Assembly (NCBI GenBank): GCA_028751875.1
Contig: CM054158.1
Location: 6,630,861 to 6,694,860, forward strand
Direction: 5' to 3'
DNA: 64,000 bases
DNA from: Rapana venosa
Taxonomy: Eukaryota; Mollusca; Gastropoda; Neogastropoda; Muricidae
The position numbers and the translations under genes are program-made. Shown piece after piece: positions 9,900 through 20,250 of this stretch. Numbering within the stretch: position 1 is the first letter of the stretch; every line of letters starts with the position of its first letter. Below the pieces are notes generated by a model that searched no databases, was not told the DNA's origin, and saw only the letters and a list, made by a program, of their open reading frames with translations.

Positions 9900-12600
9900 G
9901 TAATACACAATGTTGCTGTCAATTGATTTTGGTTAATAATGCCACAATCATAAGAACAATTAAAAATGAGCTAATGACAGTATCCTTGGAAAGATCAATG
10001 ACATAATATATAAAAACAAATGATAAAAGTCCAGTATTGCAAACAGTAAGGATCAAAATCAACCATAGAATAAGACAGTGAATACTGGGTAGTGAACAAG
10101 GGTGGGGATGGCGGGGTGGGAGGGGGGGGGATGAGTGAGTGTGGGGAGTAAAAAAAAATGTTGGTGTTTTTCCCAAAATTATTTTAAGCAGAAAAAAATG
10201 GACTGTCATTGTTTTGGGGTTGGGGACATGGGCAATCCCGGGTGCCAAAAGTTGAAAATAACCATCAAATGGGATTGCCTGTATTCTTACAGCATGCATA
10301 TTTAAGGAAGCTGAAAGGGACAAAGGAGGGGGGGGGTACAGTTTTCTAAAAAAAAATTAAAATTTCAAACCTACCAAATTTTTTTTAAAAAAACAATGGA
10401 GAAAAGGGGAAAAAGGGGGTCAAGCTCACCATTTGTTTATCCAAAAACCAGCAACTTTGGTCCATTCGGTTGCCTCACAAACCCAAAAAACTTGAAGTTT
10501 TATAAAAAACTAAACATTTTCCTTGGGCCCCTTTTTCCCCTTTCTCCTTTTAAAATGAAAGTAAACTAATTTATTTTTGATGGGTAAAACTATAACATTA
10601 TGGGAATTTATGCTATATGGGCCCAGAAAAAAAAAGTTGAAAAGGGGGGAAAGAAATGGGGAGGAGACCAAACCCCGCACGTGAATGACACCAGCACGCC
10701 AAAAGGCTTTGACAATGATAAGAGATTTCAATAGGTGGGCTTGGGTGTTCGTGCGCTTTGTCCCCCCCCCCCAAAGACTATCTAACTGTTTCTTACCCCT
10801 TTCCCCCTACAAGACTAGATAAACAGTGATTAGTAACAGGACGACATTTCGCTCGAAATCTATGTTTTAGCAACCCAGCCCTAGCTGCTTGTCATTTTTT
10901 GCGTGTGAAGTTGTGCAGTGAAGATTGAGCTTTTCATTAAAAAAGGGTTTGAATTTTTTTTTACCTTTTACCTTGCTTGTTTGTTAGGTAAAAGTCAGAT
11001 ATTTGTCAGAATCAGAAAACCTCTCACCCCACCTAAAACACAGGATTGCAGTTCTCAAGAATATTTTGCTAACTGCTCAGGGTTACCCCAAAAAAAAAAA
11101 CGGGTTTCGCGAACCGGTGGTCGTCTGCCCCGCGTTGTCGAGGACCCAACAAAAGAATACTCAAGCAAACGAGGGTAAAGAAGCTCAAATAACACCCGGT
11201 TTTCCTCTCTCTCCCTCGAAGCTGGCTTTTGATAGGCTGTGACGTGTGCCTGTTTAATTTCTTTCAGGCGCTCTACAAACCCCGTGGCGTTTCTCTGTGG
11301 TCTTGAGAAAATTGTGTTTAAAGCGCATTGCGTTGAAAGAGTGGACCAATTTCTGCCGAGAAGGGGGAAAAGAGAGAATCTTTTTAAAATTTTTCCCCAA
11401 CAACTTAGCAAAAAATTGCCAAAATTATTAACAATAATACAAAAATTTTACCAAAATTATCAAGAACTTATCAAGAACTTTAAGAATTTTAAAAAGAACT
11501 AAAAAAATTTTTAAAATTTTGTCAAGAAAAAAAACAAGTCCCTCAACAAACTTTCAAAAAACTTTCAAAACTTGTCAAGAAAAACAACAACATTTTTTTA
11601 CAAAAAATTTTTATTGATAAAGATAGACAACATGTTTTGCAACAAAACTTTTTTTGATGACATTTTAAAGGTTTGTCAAGAAAAAATAAAAGATGAGAAG
11701 ATTTAAAGGATAAGGGAGAAGTTGTACTCTCTTGCGCTTGTGGGGAAAACAAAACTTATTAGGAAACAAACTAACAGTTGAACAGGTGCAGCATTATCAC
11801 CAAAGACATTATTAAGTATTTAATGGTATGAATTCTTTTGGAGCAAAAATGGGGAAAAAGCCCCAGGGGGTAGTTATTGGTCTATATGTAAGCAACAAGT
11901 AGGGGCTTTAAATTTGGATGAAGCTGCTTAGCATTGACCCCCCTTTACAAAATCCTATTTTGTTAGAAATTGGAGACACTTGGGGTGTATGTATTACCGT
12001 TTTGGGTCTTGTTAGCACCATAGCTGCTAGTATGATAACCTTAAACATATAAAATTTAAAAAATAAGGGAAAAAAAAGGGGGAACGAACCAGCCCCGAAA
12101 ACAGGAAACAGGAGAATGTCAAAAAAAACAAGAGAACCCCCTTACACAAGGACATCTGTAACAAAGAAACTGGGGGGTTGAAGGGGAAGAGGTTTGAGAA
12201 GGAAAGACAGAAAAAATTAGCAACAAGCAAAACAAAAGATCTTATCTGGGAAACATTAAAAAACAGATTTCCTATAGAAAACCCCCGAAAAAAGAACAGC
12301 CCCCCCAAAAACAAAATTCAGTCTTATTAATATATGGTATAACAACATTTGGGAAATTTGGGTTTACAGCCCATAGAGTATGGAGCAAACAAGCAACCGC
12401 AAACAGAACCGCAGCAAGAAAAAAAAGCCAAAAAACCCCAACCCCAGCCCCAACCCTTGCAAAGCAAACAGCCCGAAACGCAAATTTTAATATGTATTAA
12501 TAGTTAAAATAATAATTTTACATATTTGGAAAATAAGGGACGAAAAAACGCAGTCAATTTGGTCTACCACGCCCGCCCTTATTGGCAGTTTAGGGTCGGG
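9900..12600. other. Unassigned AT-rich region
   Basis: No recognisable gene. It holds a G-rich patch at 10,100-10,150 that could form a G-quadruplex, many A and T homopolymers, and an A/T-rich stretch at 11,390-11,600 built from loosely repeated CAAGAACTT and AAATTTT words. A 118-codon minus-strand open frame at 11,055-11,411 resembles no family I know and contains homopolymer errors. A candidate gene here cannot be supported. Confidence 0.5.
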
Positions 12601-13235
12601 TCTTTCCTCCCTACACCTGTCCTGAACATACACACAGGAGCAAACAATCGGATTTTAAGAATTTATTTTCAAGCCACCCCCCATCCCCAACGGAGGATAC
12701 ATAATTACTTTAAAAAAGGATTTCGCAGAATGACAGAATGAGGGCTGTGTGAAAGTTATTCCCAGAAGCATTAGCCACATTATAGGCCCTATAATTATTG
12801 AGTTATGCTTCTAAGAATTTGGCTCAACGACTTTAACACACCAGATCTTTCCAGAAAATGAATACGATGCAATGGAACGGTACTAAGCTGCACTTCATAC
12901 CGACTGCACTATGACCTGACACAGCCACTATCCTTGACATAGAGAGCCTGCAGTCAAACCAGGTCCAGATGACGGAGTACATCATTTATATCAGTCCTTC
13001 CAAAACAGTTTATCTTCCAGGTTTGACTTCACTTGACTCCTGTTGTCTCCCCCCTGAACTCCTTGAGGAGTCAGTTCGTTGGAGCACTGCACTGCATTGA
13101 AGTTTTGCACGTGAGGTGTGTGAACCACTTCAATCTGGCGGAGCACTTTTCCTCCTTACCCAGATATCAGGGTGCATGCTGGTATCTTCATGCTAATCTA
13201 CCCTCATGGGGTTAGCCAGCCTTCTTCTTTCACAA
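12601..13235. other. Unique sequence left of the minisatellite
   Basis: Mixed composition with no recognised gene. A 60-codon plus-strand frame at 13,033-13,215 is identical at 29,416-29,598 because the block is duplicated; it carries no domain I recognise. Confidence 0.5.
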
Positions 13236-14700
13236 CAGATTGACGGGGGTCAAGGTGTGTGCCAGATGGTGTCAAGGTGTGTGTGCAAGATGGTAGGATG
13301 GAGTGTCAAAGGTGTGCAAGATGGCGGATGAGTGTCCAAGGTGTGTGTGTGCAAGATGACGGGTGGAGTGTCAAAGTGTGGGTGTGTGCAAGATGGCGGA
13401 TGGAGTGTCAAAGTGTGTGCAAAGATGGCGGATGGAGTGTCAAGGTGTGTGTGCAAGATGGCGGATGGAGTGTCAAGGTTGTGTGTGCAAGATGGCGGAT
13501 GGCGTGTCCAAGGTGTTGGTGCAAGATGGCGGATGGAAGTGGTCATGGTGTGTGTGCAAGATGGCGGATGGAGTGACAAGGTGTGTGTGCAAGATGGCGG
13601 ATGGAGTGTCCAGGTGATGTCAAGATGGCGGATGGAGTGTCAAGGTGTTTGCAAGAATGGCGGATGGCGTATCAAGTGTGTGCAAGATGGCGGATGGAGT
13701 TCCAGGTGTGTGTGCAAGATGTCGGATGGATGTCAAGGTGTGTGCATGTGGTGTCAAGGTGGTGTGTGCAATATGGGCTGATGGAGTTCAAAGTGTGTGC
13801 AATATGGCGGATGGAGTGACAAGGTGTGTGTGCATGATGCGGATGAGTGTCAAGGGGTGCAATGTGGCTGATGAGTGTCAAGGTGTGTGCGAAATGCGGA
13901 TGGAGTGTCAAGGTGTGTGCAAGATGGCGGATGGAGTGTCCAAAGTGTGTGCCAACATGGCGGATGGAGTTGTCAAGTGTGTGGGCAAGATGGCGAATGG
14001 AGTGTCCACGGTTGTGTGCAAGATGGGCGGACTGGTGTCAAGGTGTGTGTGCAAGATGGCCGATGAAGTGTCAAGTGTGTGTGTGTGCAAGATGACGGAT
14101 GGAGTGTCAACGTGTGTGCAAGATGGGCGGATTGGAGTGTCAGGTGTGTGTGCAAGATGGCGGATGAATGTCACGAGTGTGTGTGTGTGCAAGATGACGG
14201 ATGGAGTGTCAAAGTGTGGGCAAGATGGCGATGGAGTGTCAAGGTGTGTGTGCAAGATGGCGGATGGAGTGTCAAGGTGTGTGCAAGATGGCGGAATGGA
14301 GTTTCAAGGTGTGTGTGCAAGTGGCGGAATGGGCGTGTCAGGTGTGTGCAAGATGGCGGATGGGAAGTGTCAAGGGTTGTGTGTGCAAGATGTCCGGATG
14401 GAGTGTCAAGGTATGTGCCAGTGGTGTCAAGTTGTGTGCAATATGGCTGATGGAGGTCAAAGTGTGTGCAAGAGGCGGATGGAGGTGACAAGTGTGTGTG
14501 CAAATGGCGGATGAGTGTCAACGGGTGTGTGGCAAGATGGCGGATGGAGGTGTCAAGGGTGTGAATGGGTGGCTGATGGAGTGTCAAGGTGTGTGGCAAA
14601 ATGGCGGATGGAGTTGTCAAGTGTGTGTGCAAGATGCGGATGGGGATGTCAGGGTGGTGAGTGCAATATGCGATGGAGTGTCAAGGTGTGTGTGTTGTGT

Positions 14701-14763
<63 letters not shown>

Positions 14764-15050
14764 TTGTGTGTGTGTGTGCAATGAGGCGGGGTGGATGTCA
14801 AGTGTGTGTTGCAATGTGGCGGATGAAGTGTCAAGGTTGTGCAATGAGGCGGTGGAGTGTCAAGGTGTGTGCAATGTGGCGGATGGATGTCAAGGTGTGT
14901 GGTGTGCAAGATGGTGGATGGAGTGTCAATGTGTGTGCAATGTGGCGGGTGGAGTGTCAAGGTGTGCGCAATGTGGCGGGTGGAGTGTCAAGGTGTGAGT
15001 GCAATATGGTGGACGGCATGTCAAGGTGGGAGTGCACGACGTTGTGTGTG
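13235..15050 (+). repeat. 33-bp minisatellite array, copy 1
   Basis: Roughly fifty imperfect units of 33 bases. Each contains GTGTCAAGGTGTGTGTG and CAAGATGGCGGATGGA. Because 33 is a multiple of 3, each frame stays open for long stretches; the main one gives an 11-residue peptide repeat, VSRCVCKMADG. Late units change to GCAATGTGGCGG, and a (TG)n expansion sits inside at about 14,691-14,780. The CAAGATGGCGG core closely matches the YY1/Pleiohomeotic consensus, and AGGTGTG resembles a T-box half-site. These matches are inference. Frameshifts, the absence of an initiating context and Cys/Trp-rich composition argue against coding. Confidence 0.92.
14691..14780. repeat. (TG)n microsatellite inside the minisatellite
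   Basis: Nearly pure TG repeat with one GGTTG interruption near 14,760. The second copy at about 31,074-31,163 has the same length. Confidence 0.95.
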
Positions 15051-15160
15051 ACCTGTGCAGTGACTTGACAGGGTCTTCTAACCGCGTGGCCTTCTTGCTG
15101 TCAAGAGAACTAAACCTGAAGCTTCCTGTGCTGTTTTTTTTGCTCCCCCTCATCTTCAAG

Positions 15161-15210
15161 GCCGCCTAATGTTTGAGTTCAAGCCTTGCTTTAAACACTC
15201 TCTGAAGATG
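15161..15210 (+). other. Candidate small exon end with strong splice donor, copy 1
   Basis: A pyrimidine-rich stretch and TCTTCAAG are followed by a short open stretch ending CTGAAGATG, then GTAAGTG, a near-perfect donor. In one frame it reads MFEFKPCFKHSLKM. In the second copy the same stretch differs by several indels and has a cleaner CCCCCTCAG acceptor. I do not recognise the peptide. It may be an exon of a host gene whose introns hold the minisatellite and GGT tract, or chance. Confidence 0.3.
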
Positions 15211-15550
15211 GTAAGTGCTGATGGTGGGTGTGATGATGGTGGTGGGTGGTGGTGGTGGTGGTGGTGGTTGGTGGCGGGGTGGTGGTGATGGTTGTGGTGG
15301 TGTGGTGGTGGAGATGGTGGTGGTGGTGGTGGTGGTGGTGGAAGATGGTGGTGTGTGGTGGTGGTGGTGGCGAGGTGGTGATGATAGGCGGTGGTGGTGG
15401 TGGTGGTATGATGGTGGGGTGGTGATGGTGGTGGTGGTGATGATGGTGGTGGTGAAATGAGGTGATGGGATGATGGTGGTGGTGGTGGTGGTGGTGGTGA
15501 TGGTGGTTCGTGGTGGTGATGATGATGGTGATAGTGGTTGTGGTGTAGCA
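15208..15550 (+). repeat. (GGT)n / (GAT)n tract, copy 1
   Basis: About 340 bases of GGT and GAT triplets directly after the candidate donor. Minus-strand His/Pro/Thr-rich frames are repeat translations. Confidence 0.95.
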
Positions 15551-15559
15551 TTTAAGATT

Positions 15560-15660
15560 TGAGGTTAATGGTGTGTGTATGTGTGTGTTTTGTGTGGTGT
15601 GTGCGTGTGTGTGTATGTTGTTTGTATGTGCGTGCGTGTGTGCATGTGTTGTAGTGCAAC
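15560..15660. repeat. GT-rich microsatellite, copy 1
   Basis: Imperfect GTGT/GTAT/GTGC run. It is followed by unassigned sequence to 16,165. Confidence 0.8.
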
Positions 15661-16167
15661 ACACCGTGTGCGCACGCCCACCACGCAAGTGGTGTGTGTG
15701 TTGTTGTTTCAGTGAAAGTGCAGGTGGTGTAGAGTGTGCACGTGTGTTCTCCTCGACTCTCAGTGTCAGGGTACTGTCCCTGCATCTGTATCTGTCACAG
15801 TTGCTATGTCCACCAGACTGATGACTGAACTGAACTGTTCACACCTGTTTTTCTAGGAATAGCAGAAAATAGCAATGAACTGTTTCACCCTTGTTTCTAG
15901 AAAGCTACCCCACAGCAGCGGTCATGCCTCACATGGCCTGTGATGGCATCCTCCTGATTTCAAATCTCCTAACCGATTGCACAGTTACGTTTGCTTGACA
16001 GTCCACAAGGGTGAATTATCAATCGTCTGCCTGTTGTTTCTTCTTATGGTGAAGAAGCTATTGAAAACAATCACAGCTAAACCCACATCCTATGCATGCA
16101 CACATGCATCCAGGCGTGCACACACGCACATACACGACCAGTATTTATTGAAGGGCGTTAAACTAAA

Positions 16168-16275
16168 GAACTAACAAACTCACACACACACACTACACAA
16201 CACACACACAAATTAGTGGGAAATGGACGTAAAACTGAAGAACTACCACACACACACACACACACCACACACACC
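16168..16275. repeat. (CA)n microsatellite pair, copy 1
   Basis: Two imperfect CA runs around a short spacer (GGAAATGGACGTAAAACTG), themselves a local duplication: AACTAAAGAACTAAC and AACTGAAGAACTACC precede each run. Confidence 0.8.
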
Positions 16276-16782
16276 GCAGGCAGCATCCAGCAGCAGTCAG
16301 CAGCAATCAGCAAGAACTACATACCCATTCTTAACCTCATTTTTTCAGCATCGGCAATCTTCAGTAATCCTCTGTGATGTATACATTTTTTCAAATCGTT
16401 AAGCATAGTCCCAGTTAGTTTCTTTATTATGATAATTACGGGACTTTCTCTTTGGTGAAATATAGTTCCTTTCATATTGTTAACATATGGGTCATTCATG
16501 GTTCACTTGTAGTTTTTTGTACAGTTTGTGATGATTGGGGGGTTATTTCCTTATTTATTTTTGCTTGTTGTACTTAAGTATAAACAGAGTCCATATTGTA
16601 GGGGGCAGGAGGGATCATCTTTTTTTCTCTCTTTTTATTTTGTGTAATTGTAGGTTATATTTTGATTCCATTTACCTTGTCAAACTTGTATTCAAAATAT
16701 GGTGCCTCCACCCTCAAACACTCATCCACCCTACCCCTCTCCCCCTCTATATCACACTTTGAAGAGACGTAAAATGAAATCG

Positions 16783-16814
<32 letters not shown>

Positions 16815-17340
16815 CACGACACTTACCGTGCCCACACGATGAGAATCAAGAGTGGCAAAACATGCAGCAGACAGGTGTGCTGTGCTGTGCGTGCTGTGCT
16901 GTTCTGTGCTGCACTTATGTAGCTGTAAGTCGTGTGCGGCCACAGCTGTGTTTCTTCTCTCTATGGGCGACGCGTCCCGGAGGGTAGGAAAGAATGAAGT
17001 GCTGAAGGGCAACACGCTTCCAATCACTTTCACTTCACATGTTCACGTAGCCCCTTGCTCTGTCACTTGCCCAATAATACTCAAATAAAATAACAACAAT
17101 GTCCCCTGATTTCCTGGCTTACAGATCAAACCATTTTTTTCTGACTCCCGTAAAGAACACACGAAAAACAAAGTTTTTTAAAATGTTAAAAAAAATAATC
17201 CAACCAGAGTATTTCTTCGCCGATTTTTGTATCTAAATATTTATGTAAACCTCTCGATCAGGTTATTTGTTCGTCCATCTGTCTATCCAACTTTCGCGTT
17301 TGTCTGTCGTCTGTCTGATTTCTCTCCCCTCCCTCCCCCA
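16276..17340. other. Unassigned sequence with one (CA)n run, copy 1
   Basis: Mostly AT-rich sequence with a (CA)n run at about 16,784-16,813 and CTGTGCTG repeats near 16,875-16,910. No gene recognised. Confidence 0.5.
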
Positions 17341-17342
17341 GT

Positions 17343-17628
<286 letters not shown>

Positions 17629-18435
17629 ATAAATAACGAATGAATGAACTTCAACAACACAAGGATAAAGATTTTAGTACAAGCCTTAGTCTTGCAGTCT
17701 TGTCCCTTGTAAGCCTACAAGATATATCAAAACAATCAATAAAACAGAAAATCAATGTCTCAAATACGGATAAAAAATGTACAATACTAAATAACAACAC
17801 CTAAAAGTTCATAGTGCTAAAAGAAACTGACAACAGGCAGACAAACAGACAGACAGACAGAGACACTCTTACTTACTTACAATATAGGCCAACTCACACT
17901 GGCTAGCAATAGACTAAAGGCGCTATGGTCCTTACCTTCTCATTCTCAGGGAACGATAACATTCTGACGCCGCACCAAAAGACCACCAGATATAGAAAAA
18001 ATCTCCATTAAGGCGCGCACCTTTGTGGGTTTATAGAATAAACAAAAGAAAAACATATTGGGATAGGGCCTACCGGGCAAAGAAAAGAGGGGAATTAGAG
18101 GACGTTGAAGCCAGAGAAAGTGAAGTTACTGTAAAGGCGGATTCGAATTCGGTCGGTAAAATAGGATCCAGCCATAAAAGGGAGTATTTTTGTATGTTGT
18201 CGTCTTCGATGTATATTACTTGTTACTCTATGCGGATTTGGTTTTTTTCGATCCTGGGCTAAAGCTCTGAGGTTCACCACTGTGTGCGATTTCCGAATGG
18301 TTGCCCCACCATGAGGGCAGCTGCATTTCCGACTGCGAGGATTGGTATGGCGTTACTAAGGCTTTTTTTTAGACATGCAATTTTCTTTTTACTTTGTTGA
18401 TAGTTGCTTTCACTAACCTAACGCCCTCATTGGCA
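17629..18435. other. Unassigned sequence with possible LINE tail, copy 1
   Basis: AT-rich. A CAGA run at 17,835-17,862 is followed by CTTACTTACTTAC near 17,868, the reverse complement of the TAAG tail that ends the RTE-like LINE at 9,289. This hints at a minus-strand 3' end from about 17,870 rightward, but no coding remnant is visible. Confidence 0.35.
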
Positions 18436-18448
18436 CCTCTCTCTCTCG

Positions 18449-18480
<32 letters not shown>

Positions 18481-18572
18481 TCATCTCTCTCTCTCTCGTC
18501 TCTCGTCCCTTCCGTGATCTCCCTCGGGCTCTCTCTCTTTCTCTCCCTCTGTCTCTCTTTCTCTCTCTCCTT
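18436..18572. repeat. (CT)n microsatellite, copy 1
   Basis: Long imperfect CT tract; a second CT tract lies at 18,715-18,772. Ser/Leu frames are artefacts. Confidence 0.9.
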
Positions 18573-18775
18573 TAGGTCCTTTAGGAACGGACACAATCTT
18601 TTCCTCCCTTTTTCTGGGTGACGTGAAACCGAAGTTAGTTTGCTAAACAAGTAGGTCCAAAGATTTGTCATTGCTGTAGTTATTGTACATAAATTTGTTT
18701 GTCACTTGCTCTTTACTCTGTCTCTGCCTCTCTCTCCCCCTCTCTCTCCCACTCTCCCCTCTCTCTCTCTCATCC

Positions 18776-19018
18776 TGGTTACAGAATCGTGATGCGCGCG
18801 CCCATGAATGAGACTAAAACCGAAGTCCCCCGTCTGGAAGCAAACAAAACAGGCGCGCACACGTTAAAACCTGTTTCCCTTTTGGAAAGAGTCCCCTGTC
18901 CATTGTATGCTTGGGGGACAGATGATAAAGTTACAAAACCGCATTCAACACAGGGATTGGATAAAAAAGCACATGAGTCATTTTATTATTTTCTCATGAA
19001 TAAAAGAATTTGAATAAA
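18776..19018 (+). repeat. SINE-like element, copy 1
   Basis: About 240 bases homologous to 37,170-37,395: both have GAGACTA..AACCGA.G.CCCCGT, a CGCACA.GTTAAA.CCTGTT segment, GACAGATGA.AAA, AAAACCGCAT, then GGA.TGGAT.AAAAAAGCAC.TGAGT and the 3' module ending in ATAAAAGAA. The GTGTTCGAACGC in the 37-kb copy resembles a tRNA B box. It is probably a short retroposon; the family is not named here. Confidence 0.55.
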
Positions 19019-19689
19019 CGAATTTTTATTTTAAACACAATCACACACACACTCACACACAGTCACAAATTTTGAATAATAGTTTCAGACCAAGAATGGT
19101 ACAAAACTGTTTTCCTTCTCCAAAGAAAGCTGTGGTGTTTATTGGCTGAGCATGACCGGAACCATCACGTGACCGCAGTGAGTGGACTGGACCATTGACC
19201 AAGGCTGCTCACGCTCGGTCACTATAACATTTCCTTCACACTAAGACGGGGGGCCCGTATTAGGCTTCACATCGATTTTTCATGAATCATCCAAAGTACC
19301 AGGTGATGCCATTCCCCAGAGAGAGAGAGAGAGAGAGAACTGATCACAGGAAGTAATTTAATGGACCATTAACAATACGTCCGTTTTGGCAGGGAGCACG
19401 AGTAAGAATACAATTTAAACAATATGCATTTTTAACACTGAAATAATGAAAACCGAAAGAAGAAAAGCACTCTCCCAATAACTAATTCCAACAGAATGTA
19501 TTCATTGTTATCATACATAATTGTTATCACAAAGCTTGGCACACGAAAGACACACACACCACACAACTCCACACATCAGTGTCCATGTTCCCCCCAAACC
19601 AGCAACAGTGTGGACAAATACGACCACCCGACCCTCACATTCAAATAAAGCAATTTAGCCAACGTACTCCCGTATGTCTACAAATATGG
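19019..19689. other. Unassigned AT-rich sequence, copy 1
   Basis: Contains a short (GA)n at 19,319-19,338 and CA-rich patches. No gene recognised. Confidence 0.5.
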
Positions 19690-20250
19690 AAAACTAAATA
19701 GTGTTACTTGAAAAGTATATCAGTTAACAGCAGCCGTTTTCTTTCTTCGGCTGTCCCAAGCAAGGGAATAAATTTTGCATGTGAATTTAGACATTCTTCA
19801 TCTTCGATCACAGAGAATGCTAATTATTTCTCTCATTTTTTAGATTTCTTCATTAAATATGAAGGCAGTTCTGACGGATTTCATCGTACAAATTACAATC
19901 AAACAAAAAATGCCACATCATCTTGAGTCTTCAAGCACACATGTGGCATGAGGACGGTGCAGATCGTCCAAGTGGAAAACCATGTTTGCAGGCATTTACG
20001 GCTAATGTTCTTAAGTCTGAATCGAGCAGATTACTCTTATGCCATTTCTGTGTACCGACTGTAACATACTTTTCTGTTTTTAAAGGAAGAGTAACCAGTT
20101 ATACTTTTCTGATTCATCTATGCAAGCATGCCAGTCTTGTTTGTAGGAAGCTTTCCATTCCGTCGTAAATTTCCCCCCAAAAATCCTTCTCAAATCCAAC
20201 TCCTGGCACATCCAACAAAATAACCAAATCCCATGCTTTGTTAGTACTGC
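19690..20250 (-). mobile_element. LINE 3'-terminal fragment, copy 1
   Basis: The minus strand encodes KASYKQDWHACIDESEKYNW near 20,150, followed in a shifted frame by a Cys-x2-Cys (CHMC) near 19,950, an acidic DDV.FF stretch and a Cys..Tyr motif, the usual C-terminal tail of several LINE families. Frameshifts and stops are present. The RT itself is absent; the fragment stops at the CAGA tract. The module at 38,235-38,595 has the same layout. Confidence 0.6.

Larger units (their letters stand above)
9290..9900 (-). mobile_element. Jockey/CR1-like LINE, endonuclease N-terminal half (upstream part of a split element)
   Basis: The minus strand from about 9,835 encodes KILQWNAGSIATNLLGF, the standard N-terminal start of a LINE endonuclease, followed by GVTVKFKQSMTY near 9,520. 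Several stops and frameshifts are present. The frame reaches 9,290 with SYELM and, after excision of 6,095-9,293, continues directly into AELNDGRVTRIPYV at 6,094. Upstream of 9,850 the sequence runs into a C homopolymer, so the true 5' end is not resolved. Confidence 0.75.

Noticed and set aside
11055..11411. 118-codon minus-strand frame
   Set aside because: Contains a run of A giving Phe-Phe-Phe and has no family resemblance; likely chance in noisy sequence.
13235..15050. CRISPR-like array
   Set aside because: There are no unique spacers of constant size; it is a contiguous minisatellite in a eukaryotic genome, and no cas genes are present.
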